Below are positions 33,127-44,954 of a DNA stretch of 64,000 nt, piece after piece (position 1 is the first letter of the stretch; the number at the start of each line of letters is the position of its first letter). The notes under the pieces are model-generated. The model was not told where the DNA came from, ran no database searches, and saw only the letters and a list, made by a program, of their open reading frames with translations. The stretch comes from Tragulus kanchil (Eukaryota; Chordata; Mammalia; Artiodactyla; Tragulidae), in the NCBI GenBank assembly GCA_022376925.1, contig JAIOJX010000032.1, positions 100,060,794-100,124,793 on the forward strand, given 5' to 3'. A program made the position numbers and the translations under genes.

Positions 33127-34550
33127 TGTTTTCTTAGAAATAAGTACTTCTTAATTCAGTTCTTCATTGTTTTAAAGATAGCCAAGAGGTTTGTTATTAT
33201 GATCAGTGGACTCTAAAGCCTTTACCTCATCTTGGCTCCTTTGTGGTAAGCTGCATGAGTGCTTGGTCTGATACTTAGGTTGCAGGGACTGGTTTTACTT
33301 GCATGGCATTTTCTCTGCTTTGCTGCAGAATCAAATAGGAGAACATGGGCTGTGGGCCAGGTTTGTACTGATAATTAACAATGGATGAAAGATTTTTTCA
33401 ATGTAAGAGAAGGACAAATAATGTATCTTTGTATTGGCTGTAATTGGAATTTTCCCCTATTATTAAATGTATTCTTTGCCGTTATCGAGAGCCCTTCTTT
33501 GAAGTCTCTGACTCACTAATAATTGGGCTAACAATGACTGTGATTTCTTCTTAAGGTCTTAAAGGAAAAGGAAGACAGCCGCAGGTGTGTTTCACTTTCA
33601 TTCTGTCCCAGGAGTCTGCTCAGTTTTCAGGCTTGCCATCCAGGAGGTTTCTGTGGCTGCTGGAGGGCTCCTGGTGACAAAGGTCGTTCCCTATTAGTGC
33701 CTCCACATCAGTGAACGCGGGCCCCTCCCACACCCTCTGATCCCGTAGAAAGGCCAGAATTTTTTGTTTCCAGAATCACTGTCTCCAAAGAAAGAGAGAA
33801 AACTTCTCCCAGCAGGTTTTGTTTGGAAGAAAAGAGCTTCAGGGACTAGCAAGGAAAAAAAAACCTTCCTTTTTCTTTCAATAAGCAAGTTAAAAGGAGG
33901 GTTTTGGGGTTTTGTTTTTTTTTTTTTTTTTCCTTTGCTTTGCCTTAGTTTCTGTTGAAGTTGAGCTGATAAAAGTCCTGAAATGAGAAAATCAGGGGAA
34001 GGGCAGCAGTTTTAAGCATTTGTCTAATAATGTCTTTTTCTATCTCCTCAAGAGCATGTTTAAGCTTCTTACTGGCCATTTCAGTGTTCTTGGGGTTACT
34101 GGCTGTATCACAGGATAAACCTTTAAAATACGTCATTTACAAAATTATTCAGCTCCAGCAGGCTAAACAGTTTTACAAGGTTGGTTTCTTAAGAAGACGT
34201 CTGGGTAGAAGATGAAGCTGTGTACATCCTCCCCAAATAGTCCATAAAGCTCAGCATTTCAATAGGTGCTAAGGACACTGGTGATTAATAGTGACATCAA
34301 GGCAATATGATGACTCGGTTTCCAGAAATGACCCTAGAAGCTGGCAGCCACAAACGCCATCCTTTTTCTGCTCTACAGCAAGACCTTCCACTTAAAATAT
34401 TTCACCTTTACAGAGACAGTTGACTGTTTAAACGAGCATATTCAAGAGACAGCCATTCACAGTGGTAAGATGTAGTGTTGTTTTTGATGGCCCAGAGTAA
34501 CATGTGGACAACAAGATGTTTAAGGCCTTAAACATCTTAAGGTCTTAATG
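33127..34550. other. Intergenic sequence with a T-run
   Basis: No gene is seen. A long T-run lies at about 33916-33931. A 26-bp perfect palindrome is at 34513-34538. Confidence 0.55.
34513..34538. repeat. Perfect 26-bp palindrome
   Basis: The left arm 'aagatgtttaagg' is followed directly by its reverse complement 'ccttaaacatctt', with no spacer. It sits about 15 bases upstream of a SINE insertion site. Function unknown; could be chance. Confidence 0.9.
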
Positions 34551-34552
34551 TA

Positions 34553-34741
34553 AAATAATATAGGAGGACTTCCCTGGCAGTCTAGTAGTTAGGTTAAGGC
34601 TCTGTGCTTCCAGCGCAGAAGGCATGGGTTCAAACCTTGGTCAGGGAACTAAGATCCTACATGCAACATGCCAAAAGTTTTATTTTAAAAATTTTAAAAA
34701 GACAAATTCTTTGATAAAAAAAAATTTTAAGAAATAATATA
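34553..34741 (+). mobile_element. CHR-type SINE with target-site duplication
   Basis: 'gacttccctggcagtctagt', 'gggttcaaaccttggtcagg' and 'aactaagatcctacatgcaa' form the tRNA-related head and short body, followed by an A/T-rich tail. Target-site duplication 'aaataatata' at 34553-34562 and 34732-34741. Confidence 0.88.
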
Positions 34742-34869
34742 TGATTTTTCTATGAATTCAGGGATACCACAGTTTATTTTTCCAGCCAATTAATACTACC
34801 CCTTACCCACCCCCACTCCCAAGGCACTGCCACACACACACAGCTTTTGAACTCTGGTCTGGTAAAAAG

Positions 34870-34978
34870 AATGTATCCTTTTTTTAACTGAAGGATAATT
34901 GCTTTATGGAGTTTTGTTGTTTTCTGCCAAACATCAACATGCATCAGCCACAGGTATGCATATGTCCCCTCCTTGAAA
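34870..34978 (-). mobile_element. L1 3' UTR scrap (minus)
   Basis: 'actgaaggataattgcttta', 'ttctgccaaacatcaacatg' and 'catcagccacaggtatgcat' match the reversed end of ruminant L1 3' UTRs. Short and 5'-truncated. Confidence 0.75.
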
Positions 34979-34979
34979 G

Positions 34980-35110
34980 AACCAAGTATAAATCTTGGGT
35001 CTGAAAAATGCTGTCTGGATGACTTGTTGAGTTACTTCACCTTTATGGGTATCAGATTTCTCATCTGTAAAATGAGGAACAGAAGCATTTCCCTTAAAAG
35101 AAATAAATGA
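34980..35110 (+). mobile_element. MIR-like remnant
   Basis: 'tgttgagttacttcaccttt' and 'tcagatttctcatctgtaaa' match the MIR core. Confidence 0.6.
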
Positions 35111-35119
35111 AAGTATGTA

Positions 35120-35747
35120 TATTAAGTAATTTACTGAGGTTAAAAAAAATAAATATGCATGTTTAACAAAATAATGAGTTAATGAAAAGCTTTGAGCTGG
35201 TGAAAGAATCTTAGCTGTGGGACTATTATTCTGAATTGATAGGCATGTGCAAATTATGAAAGGCTCTAGTTTTTGCTATAATGTAAGAAAATGGAAATCT
35301 TGAAAAGATTTTTGGAGTGAGTCTTTTTAAAATAGACTTTATTGGAGCCTGGCTTTCTGTGGCAGGCTGTAGGAATGTCCCCAAAAGAACTCCCTTAAGT
35401 TTGCCTTAAAGGATCTTGCAATGGGGTAGAATGAGGAAGATAAATGTTCTAGTTTTTAGTATGTGTGTCATCTACATCTGGGTTATGACCCCCTTTGTGT
35501 AGGCATTACCTTAGTTTTACTATCTTTATCCCTTCATAATTCTAGTCTGCATACAGAAGATTGAAAGATTACTGGCACAAATAGAGTACCAAACCTGGAC
35601 AGAAGGGTGTACTGTGTTCTGCCAGTTGAGGTGAGGAGCGAACATCTGTCTCCCAACGTGACTCCTGCAAGCCACAGGTCCATGGCAATGCATTTGATTC
35701 ACTTGAGCAAAGGCGTGAGTCTGGTTTTGATAGATGATGGTAGATAG
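35120..35747. other. Intergenic sequence, no gene seen
   Basis: No coding region or repeat is recognised with confidence. Confidence 0.5.
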
Positions 35748-36650
35748 GTTACCATGAATGGTGTCCGATTCTTGATCTCCAAAGAAGATGATTTCACAAT
35801 GGGATCAAAAAGACTTGGCTTTGGTTACTCAGAGCTTCATGCAGGAGAAGATTTTATTAAGAAAAAAAAGATCGAGAAAGCTTCCAGCATAGACACTAGA
35901 AGGGGGGATAGAAGAATACCCCCAGAAGCTAGTTTAGACAAGGCATTTTGTAGTTTCTAGTTGGTTATTAACAATAGATCCAAAGAATATCTTAAGGTTG
36001 TAACGACCTTCCTAGGTCCACTTCCACAACATTTACAAAAGATTAGCCAGAGAATGGTCTTCAGACATCTAGACTAGATGAGACATTCCAATGTAAAGGC
36101 CTTGCTAGGCCCATACCCCTAACATTAACATAAGACTAAGGTATGGAAGGAGTAACATGAAAACCTACACTATCATATGTAAAAGAGATAACCATTGTGA
36201 TTAAGCTGTAAGACTGAGGAAATTTACATGGGTGCTATGCATCATCCTGGGGGGTAGGACGGAGGGAAAAGGAAGGGGGGCTTGGTTAGGAGGGGTTGGA
36301 GATACCTATGACTGTTTGGGGATAGCTATAAACAACAAAATTCTGTAAAAGACGTATAACAATAACTTTGCTGTACACAGGAAACTAATGAAACATTGTA
36401 AAACAACCAAACCCCAATAAAAAATAAATAAATAAATATGACTAGTCAGAGTATGGTCTTGGACTTCAGGCCTAAATGAGACGTTCCAATGAAAAATATA
36501 GTTTATCTCCATAAGATAATAAACTTAGCTTCAGACTGGATCCTTATCATGGCAAATATTTTACACAAGAGAATGTTTGTTCCTTTTCCTCCTCTTCCTC
36601 CTTGGGAACTGCTGGCCTCCTTATCAAATCTGCCTATTCACCCCTTTCAG
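35748..36650 (-). mobile_element. Endogenous retrovirus LTR remnant (minus) split by L1
   Basis: Plus-strand text 'caggagaagattttattaag', 'aagcttccagcatagacact' and, at the far end, 'cctattcacccctttca' resembles a reversed ruminant ERV LTR. An L1 3' end occupies about 36120-36437 inside it. The flanks at 36039-36092 and 36439-36490 are a diverged direct repeat (shared 'agagaatggtctt'/'agagtatggtctt', then 'gagacattccaatg'/'gagacgttccaatg'). The family name is not certain. No retroviral coding region is seen. Confidence 0.55.
36120..36437 (+). mobile_element. L1 3' UTR and A-rich tail
   Basis: 'gaaacattgtaaaacaacca' and 'aaccccaataaaaaataaat' are a typical L1 3' terminus. Upstream is the purine-rich G tract (about 36249-36298) typical of L1 3' UTRs. 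Strongly 5'-truncated. Its duplicate at 37260-37577 arises from duplication I. Confidence 0.8.
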
Positions 36651-37259
36651 TTTCAACTTTTTTACTAGTTCTGTGTCCTTGGATAGACACTTCTGTTTCA
36701 GTAGGATTTGATATTATTGCAGTTCAGTTGAAGACAGCAAACGTTGGCTGAATTTTTGTGGGCCAGCTGACTCTAGGCACTGTGACCTCAGGGTAGAAGA
36801 GACACAGGCCTTGCCCTCCAGTGCCACCTTTGAAGAAGAGATAGACCTGAACATCCCTAATTATGATGTGTCAAATGCTAAAGGAAGTTACTGCAAGTGT
36901 AAGACCGGTTTTAGTCTAAAGATATAGGTTATCAGAGCAATATAATAGAGGAAGAAAGGCCCAGGCAGAATTTTGAATGGAGACAGTTCTCAGATGTAGG
37001 ATGTTGAATGGATGGAGTGGAGTAATGAAAGTGCATGAGGCATTCTGGGTAGCAAGATAACATGTACAAAGTCAGAAAAAGCATGGCGTGTTCAGATCAA
37101 ATTATAAGTAGGACTGTTTTGTTGAGAGCTTCATGAGTGTGGGGGATGTTTATATATAGAGATACAACTCTAGTTCCTAGAGTAATGCCTGGGACATGAT
37201 ACTCAATAAATGAAAAATGACGGGAGTAGATAAATCAATGAAAAGGCTTGAGATACCCC

Positions 37260-37577
37260 TAACATTAACATAAGACTAAGGTATGGAAGGAGTAACATGA
37301 AAACCTACACTATCATATGTAAAAGAGATAACCATTGTGATTAAGCTGTAAGACTGAGGAAATTTACATGGGTGCTATGCATCATCCTGGGGGGTAGGAC
37401 GGAGGGAAAAGGAAGGGGGGCTTGGTTAGGAGGGGTTGGAGATACCTATGACTGTTTGGGGATAGCTATAAACAACAAAATTCTGTAAAAGACGTATAAC
37501 AATAACTTTGCTGTACACAGGAAACTAATGAAACATTGTAAAACAACCAAACCCCAATAAAAAATAAATAAATAAAT
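37260..37577 (+). mobile_element. L1 3' end, duplicate copy
   Basis: Identical repeat of 36120-36437 at offset 1140. Followed at 37578-37790 by a second copy of the right half of the LTR remnant. Confidence 0.8.
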
Positions 37578-38384
37578 ATGACTAGTCAGAGTATGGTCTT
37601 GGACTTCAGGCCTAAATGAGACGTTCCAATGAAAAATATAGTTTATCTCCATAAGATAATAAACTTAGCTTCAGACTGGATCCTTATCATGGCAAATATT
37701 TTACACAAGAGAATGTTTGTTCCTTTTCCTCCTCTTCCTCCTTGGGAACTGCTGGCCTCCTTATCAAATCTGCCTATTCACCCCTTTCAGTTTCAACTTT
37801 TTTACTAGTTCTGTGTCCTTGGATAGACACTTCTGTTTCAGTAGGATTTGATATTATTGCAGTTCAGTTGAAGACAGCAAACGTTGGCTGAATTTTTGTG
37901 GGCCAGCTGACTCTAGGCACTGTGACCTCAGGGTAGAAGAGACACAGGCCTTGCCCTCCAGTGCCACCTTTGAAGAAGAGATAGACCTGAACATCCCTAA
38001 TTATGATGTGTCAAATGCTAAAGGAAGTTACTGCAAGTGTAAGACCGGTTTTAGTCTAAAGATATAGGTTATCAGAGCAATATAATAGAGGAAGAAAGAC
38101 CCAGGCAGAATTTTGAATGGAGACAGTTCTCAGATGTAGGATGTTGAATGGATGGAGTGGAGTAATGAAAGTGCATGAGGCATTCTGGGTAGCAAGATAA
38201 CATGTACAAAGTCAGAAAAAGCATGGCGTGTTCAGATCAAATTATAAGTAGGACTGTTTTGTTGAGAGCTTCATGAGTGTGGGGGATGTTTATATATAGA
38301 GATACAACTCTAGTTCCTAGAGTAATGCCTGGGACATGATACTCAATAAATGAAAAAATGACGGGAGTAGATAAATCAACATAA

Positions 38385-40145
38385 TGCAGAAAATAGATGC
38401 TTTTCTCTGTATGTCCAAGGACCACATCAAAATTCTGTTACTGTGCTCTTTTGATTATCACATTTCACAAGTAAATCATTCTTCACCAGTAAAAAGCACT
38501 TGGAAGGTCTTAAGTAGACACGTGATAGTTGAATAATTCGCTCAAGTCTGAATCACAGTGTAAAACCTTTAGAGAAGGTCTGACCTGGCACTGCCCATGG
38601 CTAGGGATTCTGAGGTTAACATGCCTCCCTTGTTGAAGGGCGGCACAGATCAGGTGGGTTAATTCTGACGATTGTCTTGGGAAGCCTGTTAGTGAAGGCA
38701 ACACAGCATCTGCAAGAGACTTGACTGGGTTTCCTAAGGAGGGAAAAAAAGTGTTAGGGAAAAATTCATTGGAGATTAAATAACATCCCATACTATAATG
38801 AGGGCCTGAGCAAACGCAGATACCTGTGGTTAAAGAAAATCAGAGTTCCTACCTTCCCAGCACAGTTGTGGGCGTCAGGGACCTTCCTGCTTCATTATTC
38901 TAAGGAATAGCATTATCAGGGAATTGCAAAGATTTGAGCTTCAAAATCAATGTGTGCTGAGAATTACACGGCAGGAAAGCCAGGAACTATAATACTTTGA
39001 ACACTGTTTTTATAGTCAATTTTGAGAAAGTCCATGAATTCAAACTCAAGGACACATTTTCAGCCCAGACACTCGTTAACTGATATAGGTGTGGGTTTCT
39101 TCTTCTCTTTTTTTTCCTTTGTTCTTTTTTATATTTTAGAAGCGTTGGATGCATATATATCATTGGCCAAGCACTATTCTAGGCCTTTGGTATGTTGAGT
39201 GCTATGAATCTGGATGTCAAGGAGGGTACAGTGAGATTAGGGCAATTACAGCCACTCAGCCAAAATACATAATCATTCAAGAGAAAGCAGAGTCAGCTTC
39301 TTGCTCATGTAGCAGTCTTGGGCAGGTGAACTGGTTGACGGGCTTCTCTTTTCCAGGAGTCATTCAGGAGTATAGACTAGAGGAAGTTCCACCATTTTCT
39401 GTTAATAAGTCCAAGGCCTTCCTAAGACTGGTCTCCATTTCGGAAAAGTAAAATGGGCAAGGGAAGAGAAGAGTGTCCATGCCCTGCAAATGGGCATCCT
39501 TACTTCTACTGATACTTAGATTCCATGAAACCATACTTAGATACTTAGAACCCATCAGAAACCTGTACCTGACTGCAAGGGAAGTTGAGAAATGTGACTC
39601 AGCTGTGTACCCAGGGGTGGGGTACCCATTGCAGTCTCTACCATCGCAAAGAAGAAGATAAGTAGCTTCAGATCCCATGGTGATACAAGAGGAAAGAGGA
39701 CCACGTACGTTTATTGGCTACTGGCTGATAAGCCCCTCGCTTTATGTTGCCACATGATTTAGAGCATTTTGTCCTTCAGATAGCTTCAAGTTAGTATTAA
39801 AGTTATTTTAAAAAAGAAAAGGTGGAGGCTTAGAGCATTTTAAGTGACTTTGATGGTGTTTCTTTGAAGCTACAGGTACAGAATGAAATGAAGGTTTGAT
39901 GCAGGCCCCGTGTCTCTGATTTGCAGGAGAATTAGCATTATTTTCACTGGTCAACAATAACAATGTAACAAATATCATTCTATACCTCTCAGGACAGAGC
40001 TTTTAGCTGGATATCATCAGGCCTTTTTCTAATCTGCTCTTCAGCCCCTTTTGGTGACAGGCAACTTCCAGTACCAGTTTAGCTGTTGACACTCCTCTAA
40101 GGCATGGAACAGAGACTCAGTCACTTGTTTGCCTGTCTCTCCATC
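38385..40145. other. Intergenic sequence, no gene seen
   Basis: Single-copy sequence with a T-rich tract near 39105-39135. Frames of about 100 codons on opposite strands at 39.1-39.7 kb overlap each other and match nothing recognisable. Confidence 0.5.
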
Positions 40146-40149
40146 TTTT

Positions 40150-40320
40150 CATTTGTCCACTTGCTTGGTAATTTGCTCATTCTTTTATCAAACATGTCCA
40201 CTATTTAATGTGCCCATTGGATGTGTTTAGCACTGTGTGAGGTATTTGGAATACAAAGGAAAAATTAGTGCTTTGCCTTTGACAAGTTCACTGTATTCAG
40301 GTTGTCAGACATTGAAAACA
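40150..40320 (-). mobile_element. L2-like fragment (minus)
   Basis: 'tttagcactgtgtgaggtat', 'ttggaatacaaaggaaaaat' and 'gacaagttcactgtattcag' fit reversed L2 3' sequence, though diverged. Confidence 0.5.
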
Positions 40321-40751
40321 ATAATTAAAATTGTTGTGAGATTTTTGAAAATGGCATAGGGCAGAAAATGCAATTGGACTGAGAGATGGGAAAGCCAAGT
40401 GTGCCACAAAGTGGTCCAAAAAAGAGGATGCACACAAAAAAGCAATAAATAGATTTGAGGAAATGGAGAGTTTTCCCAAGTCAAAGAAATGACAGGCAGA
40501 ACATCCCAGATAGAGGACATAACACAGGTAAAGGAAAAGAGGCATGTGAAAATGAAATGTGTTCAAGGTTGGTTTAAAAATCAAAAACCATGAGATGGTA
40601 AGTGGCTTTGGGGAGTGGTAGAAGATGTGCATGGCTTGGATCTGAATGTCAAGGAAGGCACATCCTCAGGCCTGATGTCCTATTCATCTGCTTCCCCAAT
40701 GAGTTGGGATCCTGGTGGTTGTCAGGGTTGGTTTGTACCCTGATGTGGAGG
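40321..40751. other. Intergenic sequence, no gene seen
   Basis: Nothing recognised. Confidence 0.5.
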
Positions 40752-42975
40752 CTGTCCCCACAGCTGTTTTATGTCACATTGTAGACAGTGCCAGGATCGA
40801 GCTGGTCCAGTGGACCTCTCCAGAGGTCAAAGAAAAGAGAAGACCTGTCCAGTGAGTAAATTTCAGTGCATCAAAAACTGCCCGATCCAGCAGTCAAGCC
40901 TGATATGCAGACTGAGCCCTAGAGGTCAGACATTGTACAGATGCAATATCCGAGGGGCAGCAGCAGCAGAGAAGGGAGAAGGGAGGTGGGGATCCAGGGC
41001 TTTGGGTTAGAGATTGGTTAACCCACCCTTCCCTCCCCATTCCTGACATGCTTCCTCCTTCCCCCAAAATATGTATGTGCACACACATGGATCACGATTC
41101 TATCTATTGAGAGCTTAGTATGTTTATAATTTGGTTAGCTCAGTCACAAGGTAAAAACACAGACTTGGGGCAAAAACATGTTAGAAAAAGCTGCTGTGCA
41201 TATCAGGATGCGTGGGAGAGATGCACCATTAACCACTAATCCTCTATGGATTTTTTCCAAGTATGTCTCAGCTGTTATATTCATTCGCAGTGATTTCAGG
41301 GACCACTTAATTACACCAAGTAAGGCAGTCTTTAAGAATGATTAAAATGAAAACAATAACAATAAACATGAAGATATCGATCCATCATGGCTGATCAATC
41401 ATATCTTTTCCATTTAGCAGGTGGATAATTAGTGCTGTTAACAGGTGTGATGACTCAAACATAAACTAGAGTGAGTCAGTCGAAGGAACCTCAGAGCACC
41501 CACTTTATGACTCTCGCAGCTGGTGACAACCCATTTAAAGTCAATTCAACAAGTATTTATTGAGTGTCTACTAAGCACATGAATTGTGCTGCCAGAATAA
41601 CAGTGATCAAAGGATACTAATCTGAATGAAATTCTCCTTGAAGTTTTTTTCCAGTTGGTTAATTATGTTTAGAATTGTGGCTCTAGGGAATGACAAATGG
41701 AGGTAGTCTAAGACTGTAGCTCTGTTTAGATGTGTTTTGGAATGGTTAGTTGAGACTTTTGGCACTTTTTAAAAATGAAAATCAGGTTAAATTTTGCTTC
41801 AGGAATGGCTGGAAGGTTATGATCTTTAGTATTAAAATATTTGCTGGCAGAAATTAGGAATTTTAATAAATAAGGGTTCTGTCCCCACAGCTGTACAGTG
41901 CCAGGATCGAGCTGGTCCAGTGGACCTCCAGAGGTCAAAGAAAAGAGAAGACCTGTCCAGTGAGTAAATTTCAGTGCATCAAAACTGCCCGATCCAGCAG
42001 TCAAGCCTGATATGCAGACTGAGCCCTAGAGTCAGACATTGTAGAGATGCAATATCCGAGGGGCAGCAGCAGCAGAGAAGGGAGAAGGGAGGTGGGGATC
42101 CAGGGCTTTGGGTTAGAGATTGGTTAACCCACCCTTCCCCCCCCATTCCTGACATGCTTCCTCCTTCCCCCAAAATATGTATGTGCACACACATGGATCA
42201 CGATTCTATCTATTGAGAGCTTAGTATGTTTATAATTTGGTTAGCTCAGTCACAAGGTAAAACACAGACTTGGGGCAAAAACATGTTAGAAAAAGCTGCT
42301 GTGCATATCAGGATGCGTGGGAGAGATGCACCATTAACCACTAATCCTCTATGGATTTTTTCCAAGTATGTCTCAGCTGTTATATTCATTCGCAGTGATT
42401 TCAGGGACCACTTAATTACACCAAGTAAGGCAGTCTTTAAGAATGATTAAAATGAAAACAATAACAATAAACATGAAGATATCGATCCATCATGGCTGAT
42501 CAATCATATCTTTTCCATTTAGCAGGTGGATAATTAGTGCTGTTAACAGGTGTGATGACTCAAACATAAACTAGAGTGAGTCAGTCGAAGGAACCTCAGA
42601 GCACCCACTTTATGACTCTCGCAGCTGGTGACAACCCATTTAAAGTCAATTCAACAAGTATTTATTGAGTGTCTACTAAGCACATGAATTGTGCTGCCAG
42701 AATAACAGTGATCAAAGGATACTAATCTGAATGAAATTCTCCTTGAAGTTTTTTTCCAGTTGGTTAATTATGTTTAGAATTGTGGCTCTAGGGAATGACA
42801 AATGGAGGTAGTCTAAGACTGTAGCTCTGTTTAGATGTGTTTTGGAATGGTTAGTTGAGACTTTTGGCACTTTTTAAAAATGAAAATCAGGTTAAATTTT
42901 GCTTCAGGAATGGCTGGAAGGTTATGATCTTTAGTATTAAAATATTTGCTGGCAGAAATTAGGAATTTTAATATT
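40752..42975 (+). repeat. Direct duplication J (period 1127 falling to 1105)
   Basis: Copy 1 spans about 40752-41872 and copy 2 about 41879-42975. Copy 2 lacks about 18 bases close to its start, plus several one- or two-base losses within its first 200 bases ('ggacctccagagg' for 'ggacctctccagagg'). Farther in, the copies are nearly identical. Differences concentrated at the outer edge are unusual for a true tandem duplication. Confidence 0.97.
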
Positions 42976-44954
42976 AAGTGACTCCAAAATGCTAAATGGG
43001 TTGAGAAAATTCAGGTTACATAGACGAATATTTAAAGATGATCAAGCAACCAGCAAGGGGTTGTGTGTGGACCCTCTGAGGAGTTATACGTATGCTGCTC
43101 TTGTTGCTGTGAATGTCCTTGTGTTTTTCTTCCTCGTTTTCACTTTTTGTCTTGAGAGGAAAGAATAAGGAAATTGTAAGGACAGTAGGTTCTGAGATAA
43201 TACATGTTCTGAGCACCTCCTTTAGAAATGCAGGCACCTCCTGTAGCTCCCTGATATATATATACCGCCCCCACGCCCCCATCCAGGAAGGAGTCTTGGC
43301 CCTTTTTCCACTCCAGAGAAATCTCTCTCTCTCTGCCTTTGCTCCAGCAAAGTCCTTCATGACCCCTTTGCCCAGAGTTAGAAGATTAAAGGCAGAAGGG
43401 AAGCACCTGAAAATGCTTTTGTCGCCAAGATGCTCTGAATCCCCGAAGGGGAAAAACCGTGAAGATGCTTTTAACTCTTAGAAAAAAGTTCAGGGTAAGT
43501 TTGAAGGTTGCTTTTTTTCTAGGACCTTGGAGTTGGGCTTTAATAATTTCAACCATAAATCTATAGCCATTTACTTGTGGTATCTTTTTTCATAGATAGT
43601 ACCTAGAAAAAGGTATATGGAATGATGTGTATATAGAGATGAAAAGATCATACAAGTGAAACTAGCTCCTGCAAACCCAAGACGGTATGGTTGTCATAAC
43701 TTAAGCAGACTCTTATGTGAGATTTTGTAATTTTAACGTAAGATCAGGAAATAGGAATTGGGGGAAATTACTTGTCTGAGACTGAAGGCATGAACCAGCT
43801 ATAGCCATAGCTCTTGAAAACATGGGATTTTAAAGGATACTAATCTGAATGAAATTCTCCTTGAAGTTTTCCAGTTGGTTAATTATGTTTAGAATTGTGG
43901 CTCTAGGGAATGACAAATGGAGGTAGTCTAAGACTGTAGCTCTGTTTAGATGTGTTTTGGAATGGTTAGTTGAGACTTTTGGCACTTTTTAAAAATGAAA
44001 ATCAGGTTAAATTTTGCTTCAGGAATGGCTGGAAGGTTATGATCTTTAGTATTAAAATATTTGCTGGCAGAAATTAGGAATTTTAATATTAAGTGACTCC
44101 AAAAAATGCTAAATGGGTTGAGAAAATTCAGGTTACATAGACGAATATTTAAAGATGATCAAGCAGCCAGCAAGGGGTTGTGTGTGGACCCTCTGAGGAG
44201 TTATACGTATGCTGCTCTTGTTGCTGTGAATGTCCTTGTGTTTTTCTTCCTCGTTTTCACTTTTTGTCTTGAGAGGAAAGAATAAGGAAATTGTAAGGAC
44301 AGTAGGTTCTGAGATAATACATGTTCTGAGCACCTCCTTTAGAAATGCAGGCACCTCCTGTAGCTCCCTGATATATATATACCGCCCCCACGCCCCCATC
44401 CAGGAAGGAGTCTTGGCCCTTTTTCCACTCCAGAGAAATCTCTCTCTCTCTGCCTTTGCTCCAGCAAAGTCCTTCATGACCCCTTTGCCCAGAGTTAGAA
44501 GATTAAAGGCAGAAGGGAAGCACCTGAAAATGCTTTTGTCGCCAAGATGCTCTGAATCCCCGAAGGGGAAAAACCGTGAAGATGCTTTTAACTCTTAGAA
44601 AAAAGTTCAGGGTAAGTTTGAAGGTTGCTTTTTTTCTAGGACCTTGGAGTTGGGCTTTAATAATTTCAACCATAAATCTATAGCCATTTACTTGTGGTAT
44701 CTTTTTTCATAGATAGTACCTAGAAAAAGGTATATGGAATGATGTGTATATAGAGATGAAAAGATCATACAAGTGAAACTAGCTCCTGCAAACCCAAGAC
44801 GGTATGGTTGTCATAACTTAAGCAGACTCTTATGTGAGATTTTGTAATTTTAACGTAAGATCAGGAAATAGGAATTGGGGGAAATTACTTGTCTGAGACT
44901 GAAGGCATGAACCAGCTATAGCCATAGCTCTTGAAAACATGGGATTTTTTAAAG
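42714..44954 (+). repeat. Direct duplication K (period 1117)
   Basis: Copy 1 spans about 42714-43831 and copy 2 about 43832-44954, with 'aaag' microhomology. Indels fall in homopolymers ('gaagtttttttccag' versus 'gaagttttccag', 'ccaaaatgc' versus 'ccaaaaaatgc'). One a/g change is in 'gatcaagca-cc'. Overlap with J makes about 260 bases threefold. Confidence 0.97.

Larger units (their letters stand above)
36113..38379 (+). repeat. Direct duplication I (period 1140)
   Basis: Copy 1 spans about 36113-37240 and copy 2 about 37253-38379. Just before copy 2, 'caatgaaaaggcttgagata' is a shortened, miscopied version of the sequence preceding copy 1 ('aatgtaaaggccttgctagg'). The copies differ by one g/a change near 36958/38098 and one A in a run near 37211/38351. 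Confidence 0.97.

Noticed and set aside
34030..34215. 61-codon frame with a hydrophobic start resembling a signal peptide or small membrane protein
   Set aside because: No similarity I recognise, no sign of an exon context, and an overlapping 63-codon frame on the other strand.
43113..43481. 122-codon plus-strand frame repeated at 44230-44598, as if a duplicated gene
   Set aside because: The repeat is carried by duplication K as a whole, non-coding flanks included. An equally open 114-codon frame lies on the other strand, and no domain is recognisable.
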